Part shown: in pieces, positions 1 to 7,354 of the stretch
Layout of the letters: every line of letters begins with the position of its first letter
How positions within the stretch are numbered: the first letter of the stretch is position 1
Assembly: GCA_002403995.1 (NCBI GenBank)
Contig: DHIV01000103.1
Coordinates: forward strand, 66,152 to 82,979
Length of the DNA: 16,828 nucleotides
Direction: 5' to 3'
Origin: Gallionella sp. UBA4737
Lineage (GTDB): Bacteria; Pseudomonadota; Gammaproteobacteria; Burkholderiales; Gallionellaceae
Translations under genes and position numbers: made by a program
The notes under the pieces: generated by a model
What the model was told of the DNA's origin: nothing
The model's input: only the letters and a program-made list of their open reading frames with translations
Databases searched by the model: none

Positions 1-775
1 TGCCGAGATCGCCGCGCTGACCACAGTGCTGGACTATAACGACGTGGCCGGATTGGAGCGCACCTTCGCCGAGATCGGCAAGGAGATCGCCGCGGTGATC
101 GTCGAGCCAGTGGCGGGCAACATGAACCTGATCCTGCCCAAGCGCGAGTTCCTCGACGCGATGCGCAAGCTGTGCACCAGATATGGCGCGGTGTTGATCC
201 TGGACGAGGTGATGTCCGGCTTCCGCGTCGGCCTGCAAGGCGCGCATGGCCACTACGGCATCAAGCCCGATCTCATTACGCTGGGCAAAGTGATGGGCGG
301 CGGCTTGCCCGCCGCCGCATTCGGCGGACGTCGCGACATCATGCAATGCCTGGCTCCGCTCGGTGCGGTGTACCAGGCTGGTACGCTGTCCGGCAATCCG
401 GTTGCAGTGGCGGCCGGCATGGCAACGCTCAAGCTCATTCAAGCCAAGGGTTTTTACGAAAATCTTACCAGGCTGGCCAAGCAGATGACCGAAGGTTTGT
501 CGGTCAGCGCCAAGAAGCACGGCATCCCCTTCAGCGCACAATCCATAGGCAGCATGTTCGGTCTGTACTTCAGCAAATCTGTACCTGCCAGTTACGCCGA
601 GGTGATGAGCTGCGACAAGGAGGCATTCAACCGCTTTTTCCACGCCATGTTGAAAGAAGGCGTGTACCTCGCACCGTCAGCCTTCGAGGCCGGCTTTGTC
701 TCGGCAGCGCACACCGAGGCAGATATCGCTGCGACCATCGCCGCAGCTGACAAGATTTTCACGACCTGGAAGTAA
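1..775 (+). CDS. hemL: Glutamate-1-semialdehyde 2,1-aminomutase, 3' part (5' end outside window)
   Basis: PLP-dependent enzyme that converts glutamate-1-semialdehyde to 5-aminolevulinate, the entry step of the C5 tetrapyrrole pathway. The reading frame is open from base 2 and ends at TAA 773-775, giving about 257 residues of a family normally near 425, so roughly the N-terminal 40% is missing off the window edge. Visible marks are the PLP-ring-contacting stretch LDEVMSGFR (about 200-226) and the Schiff-base lysine in TLGKVMGGGLP (Lys codon 287-289), followed by the family-typical AGTLSGNPVA. These distinguish it from ornithine or acetylornithine aminotransferases. A GTG at 26 is only an internal valine. 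The last base of the stop codon is the first base of the engB start (TAATG), so translation of the two is probably coupled. A product two steps downstream, HemB, is encoded shortly after. Confidence 0.96.
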   Translation, partial: AEIAALTTVLDYNDVAGLERTFAEIGKEIAAVIVEPVAGNMNLILPKREFLDAMRKLCTRYGAVLILDEVMSGFRVGLQGAHGHYGIKPDLITLGKVMGGGLPAAAFGGRRDIMQCLAPLGAVYQAGTLSGNPVAVAAGMATLKLIQAKGFYENLTRLAKQMTEGLSVSAKKHGIPFSAQSIGSMFGLYFSKSVPASYAEVMSCDKEAFNRFFHAMLKEGVYLAPSAFEAGFVSAAHTEADIAATIAAADKIFTTWK

Positions 776-1416
776 TGGGGCTGTTTTCACAAGCGGCGTT
801 TTACACTACCGTTAATCACATCAAGGATTTGCCGCTGCACGGTGGCAAGGAAGTGGCATTCGTCGGGCGCTCCAATGCGGGCAAGTCCAGCGCGATCAAT
901 ACGCTGGCAAATCATGTACGGCTGGCCTATACCAGCAAGACACCCGGGCGCACCCAGCATCTGAACTATTTCTCACTGGGCAACAATAATTTCCTGGTGG
1001 ACTTGCCCGGCTACGGTTATGCCAAAGTGCCGCCCGAAAGCAAACGTCATTGGGAAGGTCTGCTCAGCGAATATCTGCAAACGCGCGATGAATTATGCGG
1101 CCTGGTAGTGATCATGGACTCCCGGCATCCTCTGACCGAACTGGACGAGAGTATGCTGGACTGGTTTGCGCCGACCGGCAAGCCGTTGCACATCTTGCTC
1201 ACCAAGTCAGACAAACTGAGCAGGCAGCAAGCCACGCTTACTCTGAATCGGGTAAAATCCCATCTCGCCGAGCATTTTCCGCAATGCACTGTGCAATTAT
1301 TTTCCAGTTTGAAAAAACTGGGCATGGAAGAGGCGGAAGGTGTGATTGCGGGCTGGCTGGCGACCGGACAAAAAAATGCCCCCAGCCAAAGGGGGAGGCC
1401 GGGGGCAAAGTCTTAA
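775..1416 (+). CDS. engB: Ribosome biogenesis GTP-binding protein EngB (YihA/YsxC)
   Basis: TrmE-Era-EngA-EngB-Septin class GTPase needed for late large-subunit ribosome assembly in the cytoplasm. The 213 residues carry all G motifs: G1 GRSNAGKSS (31-39), G2 Thr in KTPGRTQ (55-61), G3 DLPG (76-79), G4 TKSD (143-146) and the G5 serines in FSS (176-178). Length is normal for the family. The ATG at 775 shares its A with the hemL stop, and no better start exists upstream, so the two genes are likely translationally coupled. The C-terminal tail (NAPSQRGRPGAKS) is basic and low in complexity. It is encoded by a run of C and G tracts that can fold into a hairpin (1377-1407), and the stop codon lies inside a second inverted repeat (1411-1427), so the 3' end appears constrained by nucleic-acid structure as well as by protein. 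Confidence 0.96.
   Translation: MGLFSQAAFYTTVNHIKDLPLHGGKEVAFVGRSNAGKSSAINTLANHVRLAYTSKTPGRTQHLNYFSLGNNNFLVDLPGYGYAKVPPESKRHWEGLLSEYLQTRDELCGLVVIMDSRHPLTELDESMLDWFAPTGKPLHILLTKSDKLSRQQATLTLNRVKSHLAEHFPQCTVQLFSSLKKLGMEEAEGVIAGWLATGQKNAPSQRGRPGAKS
1377..1407 (+). other. GC-rich hairpin inside the 3' end of engB
   Basis: TGCCCCC (1377-1383) pairs perfectly with GGGGGCA (1401-1407). A competing stem can form between CCCCC (1379-1383) and GGGGG (1391-1395), so two mutually exclusive folds exist. No U-run follows, so this is not a standard intrinsic terminator. It lies immediately before the hairpin series of the hemB leader and could belong to the same RNA structure, or it may simply reflect the codons used for the tail of EngB. 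Confidence 0.45.
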
Positions 1417-1489
1417 CAGAGTTAAGACACACGCTCAGGGAGGAGAAACGTGGAATGATTCGCATCATTCACTGCATCAGATAAGCAGT
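1411..1489 (+). ncRNA. Candidate structured RNA: three tandem hairpins in the hemB leader
   Basis: Three inverted repeats follow one another in the engB-hemB gap. The first is TCTTAAC / GTTAAGA (1411-1417 with 1421-1427, 3-base loop, containing the engB stop). The second is GAATGAT / ATCATTC (1453-1459 with 1464-1470, loop TCGC). The third is ACTGC / GCAGT (1471-1475 with 1485-1489). A purine-rich single-stranded stretch (GGGAGGAG, 1438-1445) sits between the first two. From memory, a conserved 'hemB RNA motif' has been proposed near hemB in Burkholderia; whether this element belongs to it cannot be decided here. A cis-regulatory leader for hemB is the inference. Alternatives are an RNA processing site or a weak terminator for hemL-engB, although no U-tract directly follows any stem. 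Confidence 0.45.
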
Positions 1490-1532
1490 TACTAAAATAG
1501 TTCCAAGAAAATAATTTTTTGTAGGGAAAGCC

Positions 1533-2540
1533 ATGCAGACACTAGGACAATATCCCCAAATCCGGATGCGCCGGATGCGCCGGGACACATTTTCACGGGA
1601 CCTGATGCGAGAGCATATGCTCACTCCGGCAGATTTCATCTACCCGGTATTTGTGCTGGAAGGCAGCAAAAAAGTCGAGGAAGTTAAGTCCATGCCGGGG
1701 GTGCAACGCAAAACTCTGGACTTATTGCTGAAGGATGCCGAGCAATGCGTGAAGCTGGGTGTTCCAGTGATGGCAATTTTCCCGGTGATTGACGCACCGC
1801 TGAAAAGCCTGGACGCCAGGGAAGCCTATAATCCGAATGGCCTTGTGCCGCGCGTGGTTGCAGAACTGAAAAAGAATTTCCCCGAACTCGGTGTGATGAC
1901 CGACATCGCGCTCGATCCCTACACCAGCCACGGGCAGGACGGCCTGATTGACGATAGCGGCTATGTCCTCAACGACGAGACCGTCGCGGTGCTGCAGAAA
2001 CAGGCGCAGACCCACGCTGCTGCCGGGGCTGATATCGTCGCCCCTTCCGACATGATGGACGGGCGTATCGGCGCGGTGCGCGCGGCACTGGATGCCAACA
2101 AGCACATCCATACGCGCATCATGGCCTACTCCGCCAAGTATGCATCCAGCTTCTACGGCCCATTCCGCGATGCCGTCGGCTCCAGCGGCAACTTGGGCTC
2201 GGGCAACAAATACACTTACCAGATGGACCCGGCCAATTCCGATGAAGCGCTGTGGGAAGTCGGCCTCGACTTGCAGGAAGGCGCGGACATGGTGATGGTC
2301 AAACCGGGTATGCCCTACCTCGACATCGTGCGCCGCGTGAAGGATGAATTCAAGGCGCCCACCTTCGTTTATCAGGTCAGCGGCGAATACGCGATGCTCA
2401 AGGCCGCCGCACAGAACGGCTGGCTGAACGAACAGGCGTGTGTGCTGGAAGCTCTGCTCGCATTTAAACGTGCGGGAGCAGACGGGATATTGACCTATTT
2501 TGCGCTGGATGCGGCGCGCTGGCTGAAGGAACAAGCGTAA
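1533..2540 (+). CDS. hemB: Delta-aminolevulinic acid dehydratase (porphobilinogen synthase)
   Basis: Condenses two 5-aminolevulinate molecules to porphobilinogen in heme, siroheme and cobalamin synthesis. The 335 residues match the usual length. The two Schiff-base lysines are K202 in MAYSAKYASSFYGP and K257 in MVMVKPGMPYLDI. The metal region reads DIALDPYTSHGQDG (124-137): the three cysteines of zinc-type enzymes are replaced by Ala/Asp residues, as in the magnesium-responsive Pseudomonas and Bradyrhizobium type, so catalysis probably does not need active-site zinc. The ATG at 1533 is preceded by an AGGGA ribosome site (1523-1527) and by an AT-rich stretch (1491-1520) after a leader with three hairpins. 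It converges on the minus-strand gene ending at 2574, 33 bp away, and no clear terminator is visible between them. Confidence 0.97.
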   Translation: MQTLGQYPQIRMRRMRRDTFSRDLMREHMLTPADFIYPVFVLEGSKKVEEVKSMPGVQRKTLDLLLKDAEQCVKLGVPVMAIFPVIDAPLKSLDAREAYNPNGLVPRVVAELKKNFPELGVMTDIALDPYTSHGQDGLIDDSGYVLNDETVAVLQKQAQTHAAAGADIVAPSDMMDGRIGAVRAALDANKHIHTRIMAYSAKYASSFYGPFRDAVGSSGNLGSGNKYTYQMDPANSDEALWEVGLDLQEGADMVMVKPGMPYLDIVRRVKDEFKAPTFVYQVSGEYAMLKAAAQNGWLNEQACVLEALLAFKRAGADGILTYFALDAARWLKEQA

Positions 2541-2573
2541 CAACCAAATTTACTGCACCCTGCATTCCAATAT

Positions 2574-3182
2574 TCAGGCAGCCAACAACGCTCCCACCGC
2601 CGCAATATCCGCATGCGTCTCAGGGTGGCGGCTGCCGCTGTGGCGAGCATTCTCGGGCAGGACGATGATGTGTGTCTGCGTGCTGGATTCGCTGGTCAAA
2701 GTGTAACTCGGCACAGTCTCCTGATGCCCGCTGACTTGCACTTTCCACTCGCCATCTTCGAAATCGATCTTGTGTTTGAGCAGGAATAACAGCACGGCTT
2801 TTGCGTCATCAGAAAACAGCATCAGGTTGATGTCCGAATGCTCCCCCGCTGTACCACTCAACACGGAACCGGTCAGGTAGGGATGGAACTCTGCCAGCAG
2901 ATGCATGGTGTCAAGCGCTTCTTCGCGCAACTGGCGCAGGATGCCAGGATGACTGCCCTGCTGGTAGAGAGCGCGGTAGCTGTGCAGGGCGTCATCAACC
3001 TCCTGGTTGCTGGGCAGGTGTTGTGTGTCCGCAGCACCGAGCTGCCGCGCGGCTTTGCGTTTGGCAAAAGCGTGGTCGGTGATGCCATCTTCCGCCATCA
3101 GTTTGGCGGCTTGATGCGCCAACTGCTCGCGCATCAAGTCGCGCCTGTTTGCATATTCTCTGGGTGCGCGTTCTTTCGGCAT
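2574..3182 (-). CDS. Nucleotidyltransferase-like conserved protein of unknown function
   Basis: A 202-residue soluble protein without signal peptide or membrane segment. The N-terminus is strongly basic and helical (about 1-50), followed by a helical stretch (60-98). Then comes a segment resembling the minimal nucleotidyltransferase signature: G105-S106, then S116-D117-I118-N119 in GTAGEHSDINLMLF. In catalytic members the second acidic residue of the D-x-D pair is Asp or Glu; here it is Asn, so polymerase-type catalysis is doubtful. I recall similar proteobacterial proteins carrying vague or misleading names (including MurC-like ones), but no function is known to me. It starts 8 bp after the mrcA stop on the same strand, so co-transcription with the penicillin-binding protein is likely. 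No strong Shine-Dalgarno is visible, which suits coupling to mrcA. Function unassigned. Confidence 0.8.
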   Translation of the reverse strand: MPKERAPREYANRRDLMREQLAHQAAKLMAEDGITDHAFAKRKAARQLGAADTQHLPSNQEVDDALHSYRALYQQGSHPGILRQLREEALDTMHLLAEFHPYLTGSVLSGTAGEHSDINLMLFSDDAKAVLLFLLKHKIDFEDGEWKVQVSGHQETVPSYTLTSESSTQTHIIVLPENARHSGSRHPETHADIAAVGALLAA

Positions 3183-3190
3183 GTGTATGG

Positions 3191-5503
3191 TCAGAGCAAC
3201 TGATCCTTGAGGGTGTCTGCAGGTTTTATTTCTTCGCTGGGAGCAGGTATGACATGCTCGGGCGGAACGTTTTCCTGATAAAAATATTCGACCAGAGAGC
3301 TATTATCATCACGATATCCCTGATCATTGATGTGCACGGCAACCATGTTGTCCGGCATGGTGTAAACAGCCTCGGGCACTTCTTTGAGGACCTTTTCCAT
3401 ATAACCCATCCATATCGGCAGGGCTGCACCGCCGCCGGTTTCCCTGTCTCCCAGGCTACGCGGTTGATCGTAGCCCATCCACGCGATACCGACCACGGTC
3501 GGATGGAAGCCGCAAAACCATGCATCAATCGAATCATTGGTAGTGCCGGTCTTGCCGGCCAGGTCTTGCCGGCCAAGTTGCATGGCACGAATGCCGGTGC
3601 CGTGTTTGACCACATCCTGCAACATGCTGACCATGGTAAAGGCATTGCGCACATCAATTACCTGCTTTGCTCCATTTCCGGCTACCTCAGGTATGGTTTT
3701 GCTCAGCACAGTGCCACGCGCATCTTCGATGCGATCTATAAAATAAGGGGAAACCAGAAATCCGCCGTTGGCGAACACAGAATAGCCGGTCAACATTTGC
3801 AAAGGTGTTACGGATCCGGCCCCCAAAGCCATGGTCAGATAGGCAGGGTACTTGGTAGGATCAAAACCAAACCTGGAAATATAATCGTGCGCATATTCCG
3901 GAGAGATGGACTGCAATATACGAATCGAAACCAGGTTCTTTGATTTAATCAAAGCTTGGCGCATACGCATCGGCCCTTCGAATTTTCCATCGTAGTTCTT
4001 CGGCTCCCAAGGCTCGTTGCCGGTTTGCTCCGCATCAAAGATAAGAGGGGCATCATTAATGACAGTGGCCGGGGTAAAGCCCTTTTCCAGCGCCGCAGAA
4101 TACACAAAAGGCTTAAAGCTTGAGCCGGGTTGTCGCCATGCCTGGGTGATATGGTTGAATTGAGTGCGATCGAAATCGAAGCCGCCTATCAATGAGTAAA
4201 TTGCTCCATTGCGCGGATCGCCCGAAACGAATGCAGCCTCGACTTGAGGAAGCTGGCTGATTTGCCAAACACCCTTGTCATCTTTGCGCAATCGAACGAT
4301 AGAACCGACGTTAATGCGCTGGTTCAAAGCGGCTTTCTTGTTCAAGGCTGCTTGGGCGAAAAGCAACGCATCCCCGCTGACTTCAGCAATTTCGCCGCCT
4401 TTGCAATAGGCTCGAACCAGCTTGGGCGACGCCTCCAGAACCACGGCTGGGATCAAATCATCGCTGTCGTCAACATCCTGCAGGGTTTCGTCCAGGAGTT
4501 CAGTGTTGCTGGTATCGCCGTGCAGATCGACAAAGCCTTCCGGGCCGCGGTAGCCTTGGCGCCGATCATAGTCAAGCACGCCTGTGCGTACGGCCTGGTA
4601 AGCGGCGATCTGATCCTGTTGTCGAATGGTGGTGTAAACCTTGAAGCCTTGCGTGTAAGCGTCATCCTGATATTTTTCATACACAGCCTGTCTGACCATT
4701 TCCGCAAGGTAGTCTGACTTGATCCCGAATTCTTGATTGCTGCGTATGGTCACGATGGGCTGTTGTTGTGCAAGTTCGAATTGATCATCAGTAATATAGT
4801 TCAACTCATGCATACGGCGCAGGACATAGAGCTGGCGCAGCTTGGCACGCTTGGGATTGACTACCGGATTATAGGAAGAGGGAGCTTTAGGCAAACCGGC
4901 GAGCATGGCGGCTTCTGCTATCGTGACTTGGGCCAGGGGTTTGCCAAAGTAAACTTGGGCAGCCGAGGCAAAGCCATATGCGCGCTGTCCCAAGTAAATC
5001 TGGTTGATATACAGCTGCAAGATCTCGTCTTTGCTCAAGCTGTGTTCGATTTTCAAGGTGAGTAATACCTCGTTGAATTTGCGGGCCCAGGTCTTTTCTT
5101 TGGTAAGGAAGAAATTGCGCGCCACTTGCATGGTGATCGTGCTGGCCCCTTGTTTTACCGAGCCGGAAGTGAAGTTGGAGAGCGCGGCTCGGATTACCCC
5201 CATGTAGTCAATGCCGCCATGCTCGTAAAATCGATCATCTTCGGCTGCAAGAATGGCTTGTTTCATCACCTCCGGCACATCAGAGATTTTGATCAGCGCA
5301 CGGCGTTCCTCCCCGAATTCGCCGAGTAGTGTGCCTTCGGCGCTGTATATGCGTAGCGGAATCTTGGGCCGATAGTCCGTAAGCGCCTCCAGCGAAGGCA
5401 AAGACGGATACTCCAGCAAGGCCGCCAAGCCAAGCAATATTGCCGGCAGCAAAAGCAGGGTAAGGGTGACTAGAAGGGGGAGAATCCAGCGACGGGAAAG
5501 CAT
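3191..5503 (-). CDS. mrcA: Penicillin-binding protein 1A, bifunctional glycosyltransferase/transpeptidase
   Basis: Class A PBP anchored in the inner membrane; polymerises lipid II and cross-links peptidoglycan in the periplasm. The 770 residues begin with a basic tip and one membrane helix (about 7-31). The GT51 domain (about 55-230) has the catalytic Glu88 in AEDDRFYEHGG, the QGASTITMQ block (118-125) and the KFNEVLLTLKIE block with Glu145. An OB-like insertion follows (about 310-430). The transpeptidase domain carries SSFK (active Ser461, Lys464), SKN (521-523) and KTGTT (651-655). It is somewhat shorter than E. coli PBP1a, with a short C-terminal tail. Divergent placement from pilMNOPQ is conserved in many beta- and gammaproteobacteria, where the gene is often called ponA. 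A -10-like TATAAT (5547-5552, minus strand) lies about 45 bp upstream. Confidence 0.96.
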   Translation of the reverse strand: MLSRRWILPLLVTLTLLLLPAILLGLAALLEYPSLPSLEALTDYRPKIPLRIYSAEGTLLGEFGEERRALIKISDVPEVMKQAILAAEDDRFYEHGGIDYMGVIRAALSNFTSGSVKQGASTITMQVARNFFLTKEKTWARKFNEVLLTLKIEHSLSKDEILQLYINQIYLGQRAYGFASAAQVYFGKPLAQVTIAEAAMLAGLPKAPSSYNPVVNPKRAKLRQLYVLRRMHELNYITDDQFELAQQQPIVTIRSNQEFGIKSDYLAEMVRQAVYEKYQDDAYTQGFKVYTTIRQQDQIAAYQAVRTGVLDYDRRQGYRGPEGFVDLHGDTSNTELLDETLQDVDDSDDLIPAVVLEASPKLVRAYCKGGEIAEVSGDALLFAQAALNKKAALNQRINVGSIVRLRKDDKGVWQISQLPQVEAAFVSGDPRNGAIYSLIGGFDFDRTQFNHITQAWRQPGSSFKPFVYSAALEKGFTPATVINDAPLIFDAEQTGNEPWEPKNYDGKFEGPMRMRQALIKSKNLVSIRILQSISPEYAHDYISRFGFDPTKYPAYLTMALGAGSVTPLQMLTGYSVFANGGFLVSPYFIDRIEDARGTVLSKTIPEVAGNGAKQVIDVRNAFTMVSMLQDVVKHGTGIRAMQLGRQDLAGKTGTTNDSIDAWFCGFHPTVVGIAWMGYDQPRSLGDRETGGGAALPIWMGYMEKVLKEVPEAVYTMPDNMVAVHINDQGYRDDNSSLVEYFYQENVPPEHVIPAPSEEIKPADTLKDQLL

Positions 5504-5541
5504 GAGCAGTTGTCCGAAAATAAGTAAAAATGATATTGTGT

Positions 5542-5574
5542 GTCGAATTATATCGACTCTGTGAATATAAATAA
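5542..5574 (-). promoter_or_regulatory. Candidate mrcA promoter with inverted repeat around the -10
   Basis: On the minus strand a perfect TATAAT occurs at 5547-5552, giving a leader of about 37 bases before the mrcA ATG. The best -35 at suitable spacing is weak (TTATTT, 5569-5574, 16-bp spacer). The -10 is bracketed exactly by GTCGA (5542-5546) and TCGAC (5553-5557), a perfect inverted repeat with a 6-bp core. Such a layout could be an operator whose occupant blocks the promoter, or it could be chance; no regulator is identified. Confidence 0.4.
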
Positions 5575-5588
5575 CCCTTAAAAATAGC

Positions 5589-5617
5589 TTTACACAGTTT
5601 ATAGTTATTGCTAGGAT
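5589..5617 (+). promoter_or_regulatory. Candidate promoter of pilMNOPQ
   Basis: TTTACA (5589-5594; 5 of 6 to TTGACA) is followed after exactly 17 bp by TAGGAT (5612-5617; 4 of 6 to TATAAT), a sigma-70-like arrangement that would start transcription near 5624, about 30 bases before pilM. A 10-bp palindrome TTTGTACAAA (5627-5636) lies just downstream of the predicted start. This is the only upstream region for the five pil genes in the window. Confidence 0.5.
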
Positions 5618-5654
5618 TTAATCCACTTTGTACAAATAGAGTGCTAACCGGTCA

Positions 5655-6755
5655 ATGATTAAAGTAAATTTTGACATCCCGCTGGATTTTTTATGGGCCA
5701 AAACTCCGCCTCTGATAGGCGTAGATATCAGTGCGTCATCGATCAAGATGGTCGAACTGAGTGAGGCGCCCCAAAAGGGAACTTACACTATTGAACGGTA
5801 TGCGATCGAGTTGTTGCCTAAAGATGCTATCACTGACGGCAATATCAATAATCTTGAAGCTGTCTCGGAAAGCATGCAACGCGCCTGGAAGCGAATGGGT
5901 ACACGCATCAAGAACGTCAGCTTGGCACTGCCTGCTGCGGCGGTAATCACCAAAAAGATATTATTACCCGCCGGCCTTCGTGACGAGGATTTGGAATATC
6001 AAGTCGAATCCGAGGCCAACCAGTATATTCCGTTCGCATTGGAAGAGGTTAATCTGGACTTCCAGGTGATCGGCCCCGCCCCAGAAAATGCCGAAGAGTT
6101 GGAAGTATTATTGGCGGCATCCCGTAAGGCGAATGTCGAGGATCGAGTCGCAGCTGCCCAGCTGGCCGGACTAAAAACCATAGTCATGGATGTCGAGCCA
6201 TATGCGGCCGAGATGGCCTTTGAACAGATTCGTGTTCAGCTTCCCGATGGTGCGGTAGACAAATGTGTGGCATTGATAGACATAGGCGCGAACGTCATGA
6301 ACGTCAATGTGCTGCGAAATGGGCAATCGGTATATTCAAGGGATCAACAGGTAGGCGGTGAGCAATTGACACAGCAGATTCAAAGTGTGTTTGGCTTATC
6401 TGCAGAAGAAGCTGAGTCAGCCAAGCGCAATGGCGGGTTGCCGGATAATTATGAGAGCGATGTTTTGTCGCCCTTCCGGGAGAACGTGGTAACGGAAATC
6501 GCTCGTGCATTGCAGTTTTTCTTCAGTTCGACGCAATACCACGAGGTGGATTACATCGTTCTTTCAGGTGGGTGTGCGGCGTTGCCTGGATTGGATGACG
6601 CGGTGGCTACCCGCACCCAGGTGAGCACGATGGTAGCGAATCCGTTTGCCTTGATGGCACTATCGAGCCGGATCAAGCCGCGGCAATTGCAAACCGATGC
6701 GCCATCATTGATCATCGCTTGTGGTCTGGCAATGCGGAGGTTCGACCCATCGTGA
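5655..6755 (+). CDS. pilM: Type IV pilus assembly protein PilM (actin-like ATPase)
   Basis: Cytoplasmic actin/FtsA-like protein of the pilus alignment complex; it binds ATP and grips the N-terminus of PilN. The 366 residues show the actin-fold phosphate-1 loop GVDISASSIKMVEL (22-35), a phosphate-2 motif LIDIGANVMNVNVL (207-220) and the adenosine motif VLSGGCAALPGL (302-313). Length is as expected for the family. The N-terminus, with about 14 residues before PPLIGVDIS, matches the usual PilM layout and supports the ATG at 5655, although no strong ribosome site precedes it. The stop TGA (6753-6755) overlaps the GTG start of pilN, a coupling fitting 1:1 assembly of the two partners. Confidence 0.96.
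   Translation: MIKVNFDIPLDFLWAKTPPLIGVDISASSIKMVELSEAPQKGTYTIERYAIELLPKDAITDGNINNLEAVSESMQRAWKRMGTRIKNVSLALPAAAVITKKILLPAGLRDEDLEYQVESEANQYIPFALEEVNLDFQVIGPAPENAEELEVLLAASRKANVEDRVAAAQLAGLKTIVMDVEPYAAEMAFEQIRVQLPDGAVDKCVALIDIGANVMNVNVLRNGQSVYSRDQQVGGEQLTQQIQSVFGLSAEEAESAKRNGGLPDNYESDVLSPFRENVVTEIARALQFFFSSTQYHEVDYIVLSGGCAALPGLDDAVATRTQVSTMVANPFALMALSSRIKPRQLQTDAPSLIIACGLAMRRFDPS
6736..6740 (+). promoter_or_regulatory. Ribosome binding site supporting the pilN GTG start
   Basis: GGAGG inside the 3' end of pilM, 11 bases before the GTG at 6752. It supports that start over the TTG at 6719, which would add 11 residues ahead of the conserved N-terminal motif. Confidence 0.55.
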
Positions 6756-7345
6756 TACGCGTAAACCTCTTACCGCATCGTGCAGAAAAGCGGCGCGCTC
6801 GCCAAATCCAATTTATCGCGTTCAGCGTGATTTCTGTTGTGCTGGCCGGGTTGTTGGTGGGAACCGTGGAGATCGCAATCGATACCCAGATATCCTATCA
6901 GGAAAGACGCAATGCATACCTGAAACAAGAAACGGCGGTGTTGGACAAGCAAATTGAGGAAATCAAGAAACTCCGAGAGCAAACGCAGTCCTTGCTGGCT
7001 CGCAAGAATGTTGTGGAAGGCTTGCAAAGTACGCGCTCTGACGTTGTGCATCTGCTGGACCAGATGTTGCGCATTCTTCCGGATGGGGTGTATCTCAAGA
7101 CGCTCAAACAGACCGGAAATAGAATCACCTTGGTTGGTTTTACCCAGTCGAATGCGCGGGTTTCCACATTGATGCGGGCTATAGAGGATTCTCCCTGGCT
7201 CGATACCCCTACGTTGATAGAAATTCATGCGACTACTGCTGGAGGTGCCCGTATCAGCGAGTTTACATTGAACTTCAATTTGACCAAGCCGCAGGCTGCA
7301 GTCAGCACCACACCCACCGCCAAACCTGTCGGCGCGAAAAATTAA
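6752..7345 (+). CDS. pilN: Type IV pilus assembly protein PilN
   Basis: Inner-membrane component of the pilus alignment complex (PilMNOP), with a short cytoplasmic tip that docks into PilM and a periplasmic domain that pairs with PilO. From GTG 6752 the protein has 197 residues and begins MIRVNLLPHR; the (I/V)NLLP motif at 4-8 is the known PilM-binding element. This fixes the start, since a longer frame from 6719 would bury the motif. One membrane helix spans about 20-40, followed by a coiled-coil region (about 48-90) and a ferredoxin-like fold (about 100-178), then a Thr/Pro/Ala-rich tail. GTG overlaps the pilM stop (GTGA). pilO follows after 9 bp. Confidence 0.95.
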   Translation: MIRVNLLPHRAEKRRARQIQFIAFSVISVVLAGLLVGTVEIAIDTQISYQERRNAYLKQETAVLDKQIEEIKKLREQTQSLLARKNVVEGLQSTRSDVVHLLDQMLRILPDGVYLKTLKQTGNRITLVGFTQSNARVSTLMRAIEDSPWLDTPTLIEIHATTAGGARISEFTLNFNLTKPQAAVSTTPTAKPVGAKN

Positions 7346-7354
7346 GGTGTCAAG

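Noticed and set aside
1468..1498. hemB promoter TTCACT / TAAAAT
   Set aside because: The 19-bp spacing and weak -35, together with overlap of the hairpin region, make it no better than chance; not listed as a feature.
1722..2543. Minus-strand open frame of 273 codons opposite hemB
   Set aside because: It covers the catalytic core of HemB on the other strand and has no family resemblance or ribosome site.
2541..2573. Bidirectional terminator between the convergent hemB and the 2574-3182 gene
   Set aside because: The only symmetry is a short TGCA...TGCA repeat without a T-run on either strand.
6719..6751. Upstream TTG start for pilN
   Set aside because: It would add 11 residues that are only pilM coding sequence read in another frame; the conserved MIRVNLLP N-terminus begins at the GTG 6752.
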